53,893 nt of DNA from Candidatus Falkowiibacteriota bacterium (GTDB lineage Bacteria > Patescibacteriota > Patescibacteriia > JACRDY01), in contig JACRDY010000062.1 in the NCBI GenBank assembly GCA_016218485.1, positions 1-53,893 on the forward strand, written 5' to 3'. The notes beneath the pieces were generated by a model, which saw only the letters and a list, made by a program, of their open reading frames with translations, was not told the origin of the DNA and searched no databases. Positions 15,725-23,450 of the stretch are shown piece by piece (position 1 is the stretch's first letter; each line of letters starts with the position of its first letter). Made by a program: the position numbers and the translations under genes.

Positions 15725-16363
15725 TCAGCCCTCCTGTGGGTAGTCGGCGGTCAGGGCCGCCCAGTTGGCCTTGGGTCGCACCGCTTCCGAGCCCTGCGCG
15801 CAGAGCGGACAGGTACCCCACTGTTGCACCTTCCACTCGTTGAGCGGATGATGGACGAGCGAGATGATCGGCCGGCCATCCAGCGCGGTCATCCTTGACC
15901 GATTGAACACGACCAGCACCAGACGCAGTACCGCGCCACCGGCAGCCTGCACCGCCTCAATGATGGAGCGAGTAGTCGCGCCGCTCGTCATCACATCTTC
16001 CACCACGAGCACGCACTGACCTCTCACGTCAAAACGTTTGAGTAGCATACTGCCGTCGGACTGCGGCTCGGTCCAGCCGATCTTGCAGCCCATCATCCGG
16101 CCGAGCTCAACGGCCAGCGGCGTAGCGCCATGAGCCGACCCAATGACCCGATCGGGCAGGACCGTGCCCTCCTCCCGGCAGTACGCGGCGAAGAAAGCGG
16201 TCACGACATGACACAACATTGTGGGATCCTCAACGATCCGGGATCCGTTGAAAAACCCGTCGCTGTGCCCGCCGGCGGTCAAGAGCGCGTGCGGCCGCTT
16301 AGGTTCGCCGTCATGCACCCACAAGGCTCCGAGCTGCTTGAACCGATTCATCCAATCGTCCAT
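15725..16363 (-). CDS. pyrE: Orotate phosphoribosyltransferase
   Basis: This 212-aa enzyme converts orotate and PRPP to OMP in de novo pyrimidine synthesis. The PRPP-binding loop is VVEDVMTSGATT (residues 120-131). HALLTAGGHSDGFFNG near residue 25-40 is the orotate/PRPP N-terminal region and VIGSAHGATPLAVELGR the substrate loop. The tail carries a CxxC (CPLC) and a variable end. It begins at ATG 16363 preceded by a purine-rich GAGAGG. Immediately downstream is a pyrF remnant, so OMP decarboxylase must come from elsewhere or the pathway is broken. Promoter at 16447-16475. Confidence 0.92.
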   Translation of the reverse strand: MDDWMNRFKQLGALWVHDGEPKRPHALLTAGGHSDGFFNGSRIVEDPTMLCHVVTAFFAAYCREEGTVLPDRVIGSAHGATPLAVELGRMMGCKIGWTEPQSDGSMLLKRFDVRGQCVLVVEDVMTSGATTRSIIEAVQAAGGAVLRLVLVVFNRSRMTALDGRPIISLVHHPLNEWKVQQWGTCPLCAQGSEAVRPKANWAALTADYPQEG

Positions 16364-16446
16364 TTCTAACCTCTCTTTCCCTATATTTCCGTTGAAATAA
16401 AAAGAGCAATCCCCCCATAGGACAGCCCCTCTTCTGACCTGTCGTC

Positions 16447-16475
16447 ACTATAGTGCCAACCGGCAAAAAAAGCAA
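16447..16475 (-). promoter_or_regulatory. Sigma70-type promoter of pyrE
   Basis: Minus-strand TTGCTT (16470-16475), 17 bp, TATAGT (16447-16452). The leader is about 75-80 nt and ends with the GAGAGG ribosome-binding sequence before the ATG. I looked for a PyrR-type attenuator in the leader and found no convincing one. Confidence 0.75.
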
Positions 16476-16493
16476 ACAAACTCATTCCTCCAA

Positions 16494-16646
16494 ATCAAGA
16501 CTACGAATATACTGGGACTACGAATTTACGAATAGTTACGAATATACGAATCAGGAAATTAAGGGTTAGGGCCTAACCACAGCTTACCAGTGAGGATATT
16601 CGTATATTAGTAACTATTCGTACATTCGTAGTTGTATTCGTAGTCT
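16494..16646. repeat. Word-repeat hairpin (TACGAATA words)
   Basis: AGACTACGAATATAC and GAATAGTTACGAATATACGAAT on the left face ATTCGTATATTAGTAACTATTCG and CGTAGTCTTA on the right, with TTAGGGCCTAA near the apex. Confidence 0.85.
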
Positions 16647-16651
16647 TAATC

Positions 16652-18016
16652 TTACACCTCATACCCCCTCCCCTCCCTCGGCACAATGGCGTTGAGCTTT
16701 AATTTCTGCGCTAAACCGTCGGCGATGCGCTGACTGGCCTGTTCTTCACCATGCACCACAAAGACGTGCCCTGGCCGCGGCCGCTTCATGGGCAGGACCC
16801 AACGCAGGAGCTTAGGTTGGTCGGCGTGCGCCGAGTAGGCGCCGATGGCGGAGACTTTGGCACGCACCCGCACCCGCTCACCGGCAACGAACACGCTCTT
16901 GGCGCCTTCCAGGAGCTGCCGGCCCAGGCCGCCTTTGGGCTGCCAGGAAATGATTAAAAGATGACTTTTAGGATCGGGCAGATTAAATTTGAGGTGGTAG
17001 CCGATGCGCCCGCCGGCGAGCATACCGCTGCCCGCCAGGATGACTTTGGGTGCCGGCGTAGTATTAATCTTCTTGGACTGGGCTGGAGTGGCGGTATACC
17101 GCAACCCCGGAAAATTAAACAGGTCATCGCCGGCATTCATCAGCGCGCGCGACTCGGCGTCATACATGCTGGTGTATTTTTTGTACACTTCAGTCGCCTT
17201 GATCGCCAAGGGACTATCCACAAAAATCGGTATCGGCGGAATTTTCTTGTTTTCCACCAAACTATTGAGTTCATACAAAATCTCTTGGGTGCGTTCCAAA
17301 GCAAAGGCCGGGATCATCAGGGTACCGCCCTGACCAACCGATTCAATAATTGCCTGGGTTAAAAGTTTCAATCGCAGAGCCGCTGACTCGTGCTGGCGTC
17401 CGCCATAGGTGGACTCCATCACCAGGACATCAGCCCCATCAACGAACTCGGTGTCTTCAATGATTGGCGCCGGCGGGTTTCCCAGGTCGCCGGAAAAAAC
17501 TAGCTTCCGCTCTCGCCCCGCTGCCTTAACCCAGATCTCAAAAAAGGCTGAACCAAGAATATGCCCGGCATCGCGCAGCTTAATCTTGACGTCCGGCGCC
17601 ACCCGTTTTTCTCGCCGATACGGCAGCGCAATACACTGGCTGATCGCCTGATTAACGTCTTTGTCTAAGTACAAGGGTAACCGATCTTCTGCCAGGGCTT
17701 CATTAAAAATAACCCGCGCCGAGTCCAAAAGCATCACCCGGGCAAAGTCGCGGGTCGGGGCCGTACAGTAAACAGGGCCGCGGAAACCCTCTTTACACAG
17801 CTTGGGTAGCCGGCCACAGTGGTCCGTATGCGCGTGCGTCAGCAGTACAAAATCAAGACTCTTGGGGTCAAAGCCAAACTGCCCAATATTACGCTCTTCC
17901 GAAAACTTGGTGCCCTGGAACATCCCGCAGTCAACCAAAAACCGGCTCTGCTCGGTCTGGACCAGAAAACAAGAGCCGGTGACGGTCCGACAGGCGCCAT
18001 GGAAGGATATCTTCAT
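16652..18016 (-). CDS. MBL-fold / beta-CASP RNA-processing exonuclease-like protein
   Basis: The 454-aa protein has the metallo-beta-lactamase motif HAHTDH (H61-H66), preceded by FLVDCGMFQG, and the beta-CASP region (ESTYGGRQHE, ALERTQEILYEL, IPIFVDSPLAIKATEVY) followed by the RMMBL-type C-terminal motif ISAYSAH-like IGAYSAHADQ and a final VHGEEQASQ. This is the YSH1/CPSF73-like bacterial group, zinc-dependent nucleases acting on RNA; it is shorter than RNase J and lacks its C-terminal domain. An 88-codon frame with a small membrane protein lies directly upstream (3-nt gap), so the two are probably cotranscribed. Confidence 0.9.
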   Translation of the reverse strand: MKISFHGACRTVTGSCFLVQTEQSRFLVDCGMFQGTKFSEERNIGQFGFDPKSLDFVLLTHAHTDHCGRLPKLCKEGFRGPVYCTAPTRDFARVMLLDSARVIFNEALAEDRLPLYLDKDVNQAISQCIALPYRREKRVAPDVKIKLRDAGHILGSAFFEIWVKAAGRERKLVFSGDLGNPPAPIIEDTEFVDGADVLVMESTYGGRQHESAALRLKLLTQAIIESVGQGGTLMIPAFALERTQEILYELNSLVENKKIPPIPIFVDSPLAIKATEVYKKYTSMYDAESRALMNAGDDLFNFPGLRYTATPAQSKKINTTPAPKVILAGSGMLAGGRIGYHLKFNLPDPKSHLLIISWQPKGGLGRQLLEGAKSVFVAGERVRVRAKVSAIGAYSAHADQPKLLRWVLPMKRPRPGHVFVVHGEEQASQRIADGLAQKLKLNAIVPREGRGYEV

Positions 18017-18018
18017 AG

Positions 18019-18276
18019 TTACTTATGGAATAAATGCTTGAATCGCTCCCACAGGCTTGGCTGACCGGCCAGCTGCAACAGTTTAAACACGGCCGCGCCG
18101 GTAAAAAAACTCTGGAGCGCCATAAAAATAACATCGCCGAGGTAAATACTGTAAGTCAGGAGCAGTGCCCCGCCAACAATAAACAGCAGATGCTGACGTT
18201 GTTCCTGTTTGGCCAGCACCCCAAAAATGATGCTGATGAGACCAAGTACGCCGATGGCTCTGAATATGATGTCCAT
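18019..18276 (-). CDS. Small membrane protein, three hydrophobic segments
   Basis: From ATG 18276 this encodes 85 aa with helices at about residues 5-20, 27-45 and 47-65, and a short basic C-terminus (WERFKHLFHK). A GTG at 18285 would add three residues. The pattern GVLAKQEQRQHLLFIVGGALLL followed by IYLGDVIFMALQ recalls small inner-membrane proteins of the YgjV or LAB_N kind, but that is only a resemblance. It stops 3 nt before the beta-CASP protein gene. Confidence 0.65.
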   Translation of the reverse strand: MDIIFRAIGVLGLISIIFGVLAKQEQRQHLLFIVGGALLLTYSIYLGDVIFMALQSFFTGAAVFKLLQLAGQPSLWERFKHLFHK

Positions 18277-18390
18277 AGAAATCACTTAATAATCTTAAAG
18301 CTATTATATCAAACTCTTAGTCAAGACACTATTCCCCACGGTAGTGGGCGGGCGGAAGCAACAACAGAAGCAGGTAGTAACAATTAAATC

Positions 18391-18510
18391 ATAAATCCAA
18401 AATTTTAAATCCTAAATCATAAATTCCAAATCCAAAACCGTGAGTTTATTTAAGATTTAAGACATTAGAATTTATTTAGGACTTAGGATTTTGGATTTGG
18501 AATTTTATGT
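18391..18510. repeat. Word-repeat hairpin (AAATCCTAAATC words)
   Basis: The 355-bp gap 18286-18641 is mostly this imperfect inverted repeat of AAATCCAAAATTTTAAATCC-like words. A 32-bp block (18449-18480) reappears exactly, in reverse complement, in the hairpin at 52262-52392. The rest of the gap holds one candidate promoter and nothing else I can name. Confidence 0.8.
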
Positions 18511-18540
18511 TTGTAGAGACAGTTCACGACCCATCCCTGC

Positions 18541-18569
18541 TTGCCCTAATCAATACCTCATGGTAGAGT
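18541..18569 (+). promoter_or_regulatory. Weak promoter candidate for the 18642 gene
   Basis: TTGCCC (18541-18546), 17 bp, TAGAGT (18564-18569). The spacing is ideal but the -10 matches only four of six positions. Confidence 0.4.
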
Positions 18570-18641
18570 CTACTATTGGTATAGAGACAAACCACACACG
18601 GGCGGCCTGCCATAGCCGCTCTCACACCAAGGGGGATAATC

Positions 18642-19043
18642 ATGGCCACCGCGCGCACCTGCACCACTCCGGAACAAGGCTGGGCGCTCTACAGTCATTT
18701 CCTCGGTAACTGCCTGGCGGTCTTCCAAATGCAGCAACCGAGTGGAGACGAGGAAAATGAAGAGAGAAGGGACAGGCGAGAGCACACTATCTCCAGCACC
18801 TGGGCATACCTGACTGGCAATCTCTACATGGTCATGCGGCGGATGCAACTCCACGGTCACGAAGACACCGCGGCCAAGATGCAGCAGATCATTGATATGG
18901 TGGTCGAGCAGGATCTCACCGACCCGGCAGTGTGTGGGGCGATTGAGGCCAAACACCGGGAACTTGACCCTGGTGAACAAGCTTTCAGCGATATCCTCGC
19001 CAGACTCGAAGCCGAACGCGCCGCCAAACCCGATGTGCCGTGA
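18642..19043 (+). CDS. Hypothetical soluble protein with an unusually clear Shine-Dalgarno
   Basis: This 133-aa, largely helical protein starts at ATG 18642 behind AGGGGGATAATC, a much better ribosome-binding site than most genes here. It has no membrane helix. The middle contains EENEERRDRREHTISSTW and a helix NLYMVMRRMQLHGHEDTAAK; the end is Glu/Ala/Arg-rich. I do not recognise it. Its own strong terminator follows at 19051-19112, so it is a monocistronic unit on the opposite strand to its neighbours. Codon use is GC-rich. Confidence 0.65.
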   Translation: MATARTCTTPEQGWALYSHFLGNCLAVFQMQQPSGDEENEERRDRREHTISSTWAYLTGNLYMVMRRMQLHGHEDTAAKMQQIIDMVVEQDLTDPAVCGAIEAKHRELDPGEQAFSDILARLEAERAAKPDVP

Positions 19044-19050
19044 CATCACG

Positions 19051-19112
19051 CGAACCGCCCGAACGAAACCGCAAAGTCGCCCTTGGACTGGTTTCGTCGG
19101 GCGGCTTTCATT
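19051..19112 (+). terminator. Strong intrinsic terminator
   Basis: A long stem, ACCGCCCGAACGAAACC against GGTTTCGTCGGGCGG, is followed by CTTTCATTTT. It starts 8 nt after the 18642-19043 stop. Confidence 0.8.
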
Positions 19113-19123
19113 TTCTGGATTCA

Positions 19124-19160
19124 AAAAACCCCGTCCCCGCAACGCGGGACGAGGTTTTTC
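19124..19160. terminator. Bidirectional intrinsic terminator
   Basis: AAAAAACCCCGTCCCCG faces CGGGACGAGGTTTTT. A runs on one side and T runs on the other allow it to stop transcription from both the plus-strand gene and the minus-strand metal operon. Confidence 0.75.
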
Positions 19161-19174
19161 GTAATTACTAGGTT

Positions 19175-19198
19175 AGTTTGGGTTTTAAAACCCAAACT
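19175..19198. repeat. 24-bp palindrome with GGGTTTTAAAACCC core
   Basis: AGTTTGGGTTTT and its exact complement lie 17 bp after the end of the seven-gene operon. It shares its core with the palindromes at 13294-13323 and 23494-23523. Confidence 0.75.
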
Positions 19199-19215
19199 CG
19201 TGAACCACCTATGGG

Positions 19216-19704
19216 TTACCGTTTATGATTAAAGAGATACTTGATGAACGCGGCAATGCCCAGTCCCAAGAACACTACCACGAGGAGCGACACGAGCCAG
19301 CCCCACACCATCATGGTGCCGCCCCAGCCGCCATGCATGGCATAGCCAAGGCGAGATAGGCCAGACCCACCACCCCAGTTCATCATACCACCACCCATCA
19401 TCCCCCAGCCGGTATTCTGCCCGCAGTACAACTGCTTGGCCATGACGAGATGGGTGAGCGCCACATTGTCAGAATCATCACCGCCCATCATCTGCTCCAT
19501 CCACTGGTGCTGACTACCGGGATGAATCTGCTCCATGTAATAGTCCCCAATGGTTTCCAGTTGTTCATTAGACAGCTGGCTGCAGGGCGTCTTGGCATCC
19601 ACCAAGGCTTTGGCTGACGCGAAGTCTTCTCCACTGTCAGCCAGAGCGACCACTGGAGACAACACTAAAATGAACGCTAGTAAACCTAGAATTAGTTTAA
19701 GCAT
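19216..19704 (-). CDS. Secreted Met/Gly/His-rich protein with C-terminal membrane anchor
   Basis: The 162-aa product has a signal peptide (residues 1-22, ending ALA-D), a helical region with two cysteines (TPCSQL and QLYCGQ) and MEQMMGGDDSDN. A Met/Gly/Trp-rich stretch (GWGMMGGGMMNWGGG) and a C-terminal transmembrane helix with a basic end (FIKYLFNHKR) follow. Met- and His-rich envelope segments are typical of copper- or silver-binding proteins, and the DUF411 protein in the same operon points the same way. It is the last gene of the seven-gene unit, separated from the sixth by 125 nt that contain a palindromic element. Specific family not recognised. Confidence 0.75.
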   Translation of the reverse strand: MLKLILGLLAFILVLSPVVALADSGEDFASAKALVDAKTPCSQLSNEQLETIGDYYMEQIHPGSQHQWMEQMMGGDDSDNVALTHLVMAKQLYCGQNTGWGMMGGGMMNWGGGSGLSRLGYAMHGGWGGTMMVWGWLVSLLVVVFLGLGIAAFIKYLFNHKR

Positions 19705-19728
19705 AGCGTGATTAGTTAAGAGTTAATA

Positions 19729-19831
19729 AATCCAGCATCTTCCTGTCGGGGTATTGCACCCCACGGGAAGATGTATAGTAAGCTATCCATCCCCGCAGCA
19801 AGTTATAGGGTATTCTGCAAGGTGCTGGATT
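19729..19831 (+). repeat. ~103-bp palindromic element, copy 1
   Basis: AATCCAGCA and TGCTGGATT are terminal inverted repeats around two internal hairpins: TTCCTGTCGGGGT against ACCCCACGGGAA, and a CCCCGCAGCAAG segment. The distal end supplies the TAA stop (19830-19832) of the 323-aa gene. A homologous copy in the same orientation lies within pilM at 49509-49610, with shared blocks such as ATCCCCGCAGCAAG and AAGGTGCTGGAT. Confidence 0.8.
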
Positions 19832-20801
19832 AAATACCACAACCGCCACCGCCGCTGCCCCCAGATACCGGCGTAGTCACCTTAGACATAATAGCACGGA
19901 AACCCGGACCGCTGGAATACGCGGCGCTCAACAAATCTTTGGGATTGGCTTGCGACCAGCTGCTGCCCTGCGTATCCAAAAACTTAGCAATGGTCAGATA
20001 GGTATCAGGGAACCAGTAGGTGTTGACCGCTAACGCCACCTTATACATATCCGCTTCACTCACCCCCTGGGAAGCCATGAGCTCCAAGAGTCCCAGCATG
20101 GCCATCCCGTGATTGCAATCCGGAAAATAAGTGGAATTGCCGCAGCAAGGACGATAGATATTCTTGGACACGTCGGCAACGAGCTTTTGTTGCTCCGGGG
20201 TGAGACTAAAGAGCCTGTGCTTGCTGTAGTGCTCCATCACCGGACCGCTGGCCAGTGTCCAGCCGCCGGTAGAGGCAAACCCCCCGGCGCCACCATACTT
20301 CTTATCCTGCATCGGCCCAGCATCAAGTATATCATTCTGCTGACCCAAGCCTAAAGCCCACAGTAGATTCAGGATAAAAGCAGAGTTAGCCCGAGTCATC
20401 ACCAGATGGCCATTATCCGTTCCTGCCAGGAGCGCTGTTTCAGCCGGACTAAGTCCCCCACGATCCTGGTACAGGGCCAAAAACTTCGCCTGATCAATCA
20501 CGCCTGCGTCCACCAGCTGTTTCCCTAAGTCGCCCCAGGTCACCGGCAGGGTCGTACTGTCTGCCGGAAAGACGACACGCGAATAATCGGTCTCGGGCGC
20601 CGAAGCCTTGACCGCTGCGGCAGGCTGGGATCCAACGTTAGCGCCTGGATTACTGACCCGGGTAACAGAAATCCGAAAGCTGGAAAATATCCAGAAAAAC
20701 ACACCAATCGCCATCACCAGTACGAGGGCGATAGCCACACCACGCCACAGCTCCATTGAATTCAGATAGTCTTGCGGCGACTTCTTCTGTTCTTGATCCA
20801 T
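19830..20801 (-). CDS. Cysteine-rich anchored extracytoplasmic protein, probable metal-binding
   Basis: This 323-aa protein has an N-terminal transmembrane helix (about residues 21-42), a proline/alanine linker and a mostly helical outer domain. A CC-x8-C-x-H cluster stands out: C219, C220, C229 and H231 in RPCCGNSTYFPDCNHGMAM. The C-terminus is GGSGGGGCGI, a flexible tail with one more cysteine. Such a cluster could bind copper, mercury or a cofactor, or form disulfides. I know of no named family. It is cotranscribed with the DUF411 protein and three other Cys-pair membrane proteins. Its stop codon is provided by the palindromic element at 19729-19831. Confidence 0.75.
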   Translation of the reverse strand: MDQEQKKSPQDYLNSMELWRGVAIALVLVMAIGVFFWIFSSFRISVTRVSNPGANVGSQPAAAVKASAPETDYSRVVFPADSTTLPVTWGDLGKQLVDAGVIDQAKFLALYQDRGGLSPAETALLAGTDNGHLVMTRANSAFILNLLWALGLGQQNDILDAGPMQDKKYGGAGGFASTGGWTLASGPVMEHYSKHRLFSLTPEQQKLVADVSKNIYRPCCGNSTYFPDCNHGMAMLGLLELMASQGVSEADMYKVALAVNTYWFPDTYLTIAKFLDTQGSSWSQANPKDLLSAAYSSGPGFRAIMSKVTTPVSGGSGGGGCGI

Positions 20802-20825
20802 AGTATTGAATGAGATGAATTAATT

Positions 20826-21269
20826 TTACCAATCACGACAACAGGCGACGATTCGCTCAAATGTCTGGCGCAGACGCGTACTGTCACGGTAATAGTAGAG
20901 CCCCGTCGTCAGGAGCCAGACCGCGGCCAGTACCGCCAACGGCCAGAACCACAACCGCACCAGACCCAATGCGGCATAGGCCAGCACGGTCAGACTAAGC
21001 AGAAACGGCAAGCGCCAAATCTGCCAGTCTGCGGGCAGACGTTTCTCAGCCAGATAGTACAGGCCAACCACGCTCTGCCCCATCAGTACCGCGATCAGTT
21101 CACGGTAAGGAAACAAACCGAGCCAATACGCTCCGAGTAAGCCGAGCCACGTCGCGCTGACGCTGACACAGAGCACACAAAATTTCCAGCGGCTGAACTG
21201 TTTAACGAACAGTAACAGCACGAACAGCGCCACGATAGCCACGATGATTATCAGCACTGGGTTTGTCAT
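20826..21269 (-). CDS. Polytopic membrane protein with CxxC at a helix end
   Basis: The 147-aa protein has about five hydrophobic segments. A CVLC motif (C31, C34) follows the first helix, and a CC pair is near the C-terminus (VACCRDW). The start overlaps the end of the upstream gene by 4 nt (21266-21269), indicating translational coupling. Paired cysteines next to membrane helices suggest electron or metal transfer; no family is recognised. Confidence 0.7.
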   Translation of the reverse strand: MTNPVLIIIVAIVALFVLLLFVKQFSRWKFCVLCVSVSATWLGLLGAYWLGLFPYRELIAVLMGQSVVGLYYLAEKRLPADWQIWRLPFLLSLTVLAYAALGLVRLWFWPLAVLAAVWLLTTGLYYYRDSTRLRQTFERIVACCRDW

Positions 21270-21805
21270 ATGATCACGAGTTCAATGAACGCCGCTAAGA
21301 CTAAGAGTACGATAAAGGTCAGGATTATACCCTGCCACGACCAACGTTTCCCCTGGCGCCAGCGGCTGACCGCACTACTGAGGTATGGACTCAGTACCAT
21401 CACCAACGCGCCCAAGAGACTGCCCACTACGAAGTGATCTACCAGATACGTCCGGTTAAAGAACGAACCATAGTCGCCGAACCAGAAAAGCGAAATGGAA
21501 CCATACTGCGAGAGAATAATCCGCAATGGCCAGACGGTCAGGATGAATGACGCGCCGGCCAGCCACCATTTTTGGTAAGGAATGATCTGCCGTTTGATCA
21601 AACGATCAAACCACAGTCCCATCGCCACTGCAAACGCGCCAATCATCAGGCCAACGGAGACGCTGCTAATCCCGAAATAGAGAGCGAGCAGCGCCGCCGC
21701 TCCGGCTCCGGCCGTACAGAGCGGACAGTGCGCGCTGGACACCTGGGGTACCAGCAGTCCACCGACGATCAGCAGCGCACTGAATGTGAATATTCTGTTC
21801 TTCAT
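21266..21805 (-). CDS. Membrane protein with signal-like N-terminus and CPLC motif
   Basis: The 179-aa protein starts with a signal-like helix, then SSAHCPLCTAGAGAA (C27, C30) and about four more transmembrane segments. The CPLC pair would sit on the outer face at the end of the first helix. It lies 2 nt after the DUF411 gene and overlaps the next gene by 4 nt. The lone CPLC is reminiscent of thioredoxin-like CxxC sites but there is no thioredoxin fold. Confidence 0.72.
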   Translation of the reverse strand: MKNRIFTFSALLIVGGLLVPQVSSAHCPLCTAGAGAAALLALYFGISSVSVGLMIGAFAVAMGLWFDRLIKRQIIPYQKWWLAGASFILTVWPLRIILSQYGSISLFWFGDYGSFFNRTYLVDHFVVGSLLGALVMVLSPYLSSAVSRWRQGKRWSWQGIILTFIVLLVLAAFIELVII

Positions 21806-21807
21806 AA

Positions 21808-22299
21808 TTACAATTCCATGAAGACCTGGCTGGAACCATCTTTGGCGATACTGTAGATGGTGAAAACATCGGTCTTTTGCCCCGGCATTCCAGGCGAACC
21901 GGCGGGCATACCGGCGAGCGCGATACCCAGAATATCCGGTTTTTCAGTCAGCAGTTTATCAATCGCTTCAATCGGTACGTGTCCTTCCACGACATAATCA
22001 CCAATGACGCTGGTGTGACAGCTGGATAAACCGGCCGGGATACTATACTCCGCCTTCACCGTGTTGATATCATCCACGTTCTTGATCTCTATATCATACT
22101 TTTTAGACTTCAAGTAGCCAACATAATTACCGCAGCAGCCACAGGTTGGCGACTTGTAGAGCACTACTTTCATGGCAGCGTTTGCCTGATTGCCGTCTGC
22201 CGGCGGGCCGCCCAAGCCGTTGGCCAGCGCCCAGCCGGCGAAGACGACAAACAGCAGGAGGAGAACTCCCCACCACCATTTTTTAGAGGTAACTGACAT
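21808..22299 (-). CDS. DUF411 metal-binding protein
   Basis: The 163-aa protein has one N-terminal transmembrane anchor (about residues 9-26) and a DUF411 domain. The motif KVVLYKSPTCGCCGNYVGYL holds C53, C55 and C56. The conserved LSSCHTSVIGDYVVEGHVP (C94, H95) and a C-terminal GIALAGMPAGSPGMPG follow. DUF411 proteins are periplasmic, often found with copper resistance genes, and are thought to bind copper. All four conserved ligand-type residues are present. It is the third gene of the seven-gene operon and the only one whose family is recognisable, so it carries most of the functional inference for the cluster. Confidence 0.93.
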   Translation of the reverse strand: MSVTSKKWWWGVLLLLFVVFAGWALANGLGGPPADGNQANAAMKVVLYKSPTCGCCGNYVGYLKSKKYDIEIKNVDDINTVKAEYSIPAGLSSCHTSVIGDYVVEGHVPIEAIDKLLTEKPDILGIALAGMPAGSPGMPGQKTDVFTIYSIAKDGSSQVFMEL

Positions 22300-22312
22300 A
22301 TGAATATACCTA

Positions 22313-22891
22313 TTATTTAACTTGACAGTCTCTGGAGCGGCTGAGGTGACCGGCTGACCAATACAAGCTCAAGCAGAGCAGCGCCACACTCACGGCGCTG
22401 AATTCCAGACCGGCCAACGGCAGCCACCCGATGAGGACGGTCGCCGCCCCAATGCCAAACAGAGCTGACAGAATGACCGAACCGCAGGAGGCACAGCCAA
22501 TACCGACGAGACTGAATAAAACGCCGATCACGCTGCCGCCCGCGCCTGCCACCAGAAACAGCCTTTGCCTGATTTGATAGACTAGAGACGCTCCATTCAA
22601 ACCGACTAAGACTGCAATCACGACAGCCAACACGAGAGAGGGACGTGTCAATTGATCAATACCAGCCAGCGCTATCGCGCCGGTCAGTTGTAATTTCTGC
22701 ACACCAGAGAAAAAACCAGAAGTCCAGATAAAACCGAGAAAACTTCTCTGCGACAGGAGCATAACTCCTGAAGCAAACAGCAGCGCCCCCACTGTCGTCA
22801 CCACCATCAACGATGGCGTCACGAGGAGCTGTCGGATAAAGCGCAGCCGCAGAGCGATGTGATGTTTGATGATGAACCAGTAGCTAAGCAT
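22313..22891 (-). CDS. Polytopic membrane protein with CASC motif
   Basis: The 192-aa product has about five transmembrane helices. In the fourth the motif GIGCASCGSVI (C133, C136) places two cysteines inside or next to the membrane. Intramembrane CxxC motifs occur in P-type copper ATPases and DsbD/CcdA-like transporters, but no ATPase domain or CcdA pattern is visible here. Distance to the next gene is 13 nt. Confidence 0.72.
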   Translation of the reverse strand: MLSYWFIIKHHIALRLRFIRQLLVTPSLMVVTTVGALLFASGVMLLSQRSFLGFIWTSGFFSGVQKLQLTGAIALAGIDQLTRPSLVLAVVIAVLVGLNGASLVYQIRQRLFLVAGAGGSVIGVLFSLVGIGCASCGSVILSALFGIGAATVLIGWLPLAGLEFSAVSVALLCLSLYWSAGHLSRSRDCQVK

Positions 22892-22960
22892 CCTGATACT
22901 TTTTTATGTATAAGATACTTAAAAAGACCTGCCGCATACGGCCAAGGCCTGACCGTGCTC

Positions 22961-23341
22961 CTAAAAAATTTTTGGGTGCAATATACCCTGAGAAAATAAA
23001 CTGGCGAGATTATTAAAAACCGTCAATTGTCCAAAATGATCACGAATGCTCCGAATATAATACAACGCCCGGTCCACCCACCACCCTCGTGACAAAACCA
23101 CCAAGAGCATCAGCACGAGCAAGCAGAGCATGAACAGCACAAACGAACTCGTCATCGCCGGCATCATGACCGCAGTACTCAAACAAATCGTACCCCTATG
23201 AGCGCTGGCAGCGCCGCAGTGAGCGCTACTCATAGCCGGCGTTGGGCTAAAAAAAATGCTCTGCCAGGCAGCGGCACAGCAAAAAGCAAAAGAAACAATC
23301 AAGATAACGGCTAATAGATTACGGCTTTTGAGAGCTAGCAT
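22961..23341 (-). CDS. Small membrane protein, first gene of the Cys/Met-rich operon
   Basis: From ATG 23341 this encodes 126 aa. An N-terminal helix contains a CC pair (SFAFCCAAAW), an outer loop holds AMSSAHCGAASAHRGTICLS with Cys and His residues and MMPAM, and a second helix follows (FVLFMLCLLVLMLLVVL). Loop Cys, His and Met are possible soft-metal ligands. A TTG at 23365 would add eight residues, but the ATG lies 12 nt after a good -10 box, so the long start would not be transcribed. I do not recognise a family. Confidence 0.7.
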   Translation of the reverse strand: MLALKSRNLLAVILIVSFAFCCAAAWQSIFFSPTPAMSSAHCGAASAHRGTICLSTAVMMPAMTSSFVLFMLCLLVLMLLVVLSRGWWVDRALYYIRSIRDHFGQLTVFNNLASLFSQGILHPKIF

Positions 23342-23353
23342 AGGGATACTGAC

Positions 23354-23382
23354 AGTATGCCGCAAAAAATTAAAAAAGTCAA
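23354..23382 (-). promoter_or_regulatory. Sigma70-type promoter of the Cys/Met-rich operon
   Basis: Minus-strand TTGACT (23377-23382), 17 bp, CATACT (23354-23359). The ATG at 23341 begins 12 nt after the -10 box, leaving only a few leader nucleotides. Confidence 0.7.
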
Positions 23383-23450
23383 AGATTTCCCAACACTCAA
23401 TACTTTAATCCCCACAAATTACTCATTTCAATCAATGGAGTAGCTGATTA

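Noticed and set aside
16364..16446. PyrR-type attenuator or pyrimidine riboswitch in the pyrE leader
   Set aside because: I found no PyrR anti-antiterminator consensus and no convincing terminator/antiterminator pair; the T run at GCTCTTTTTATT lacks a proper stem before it.
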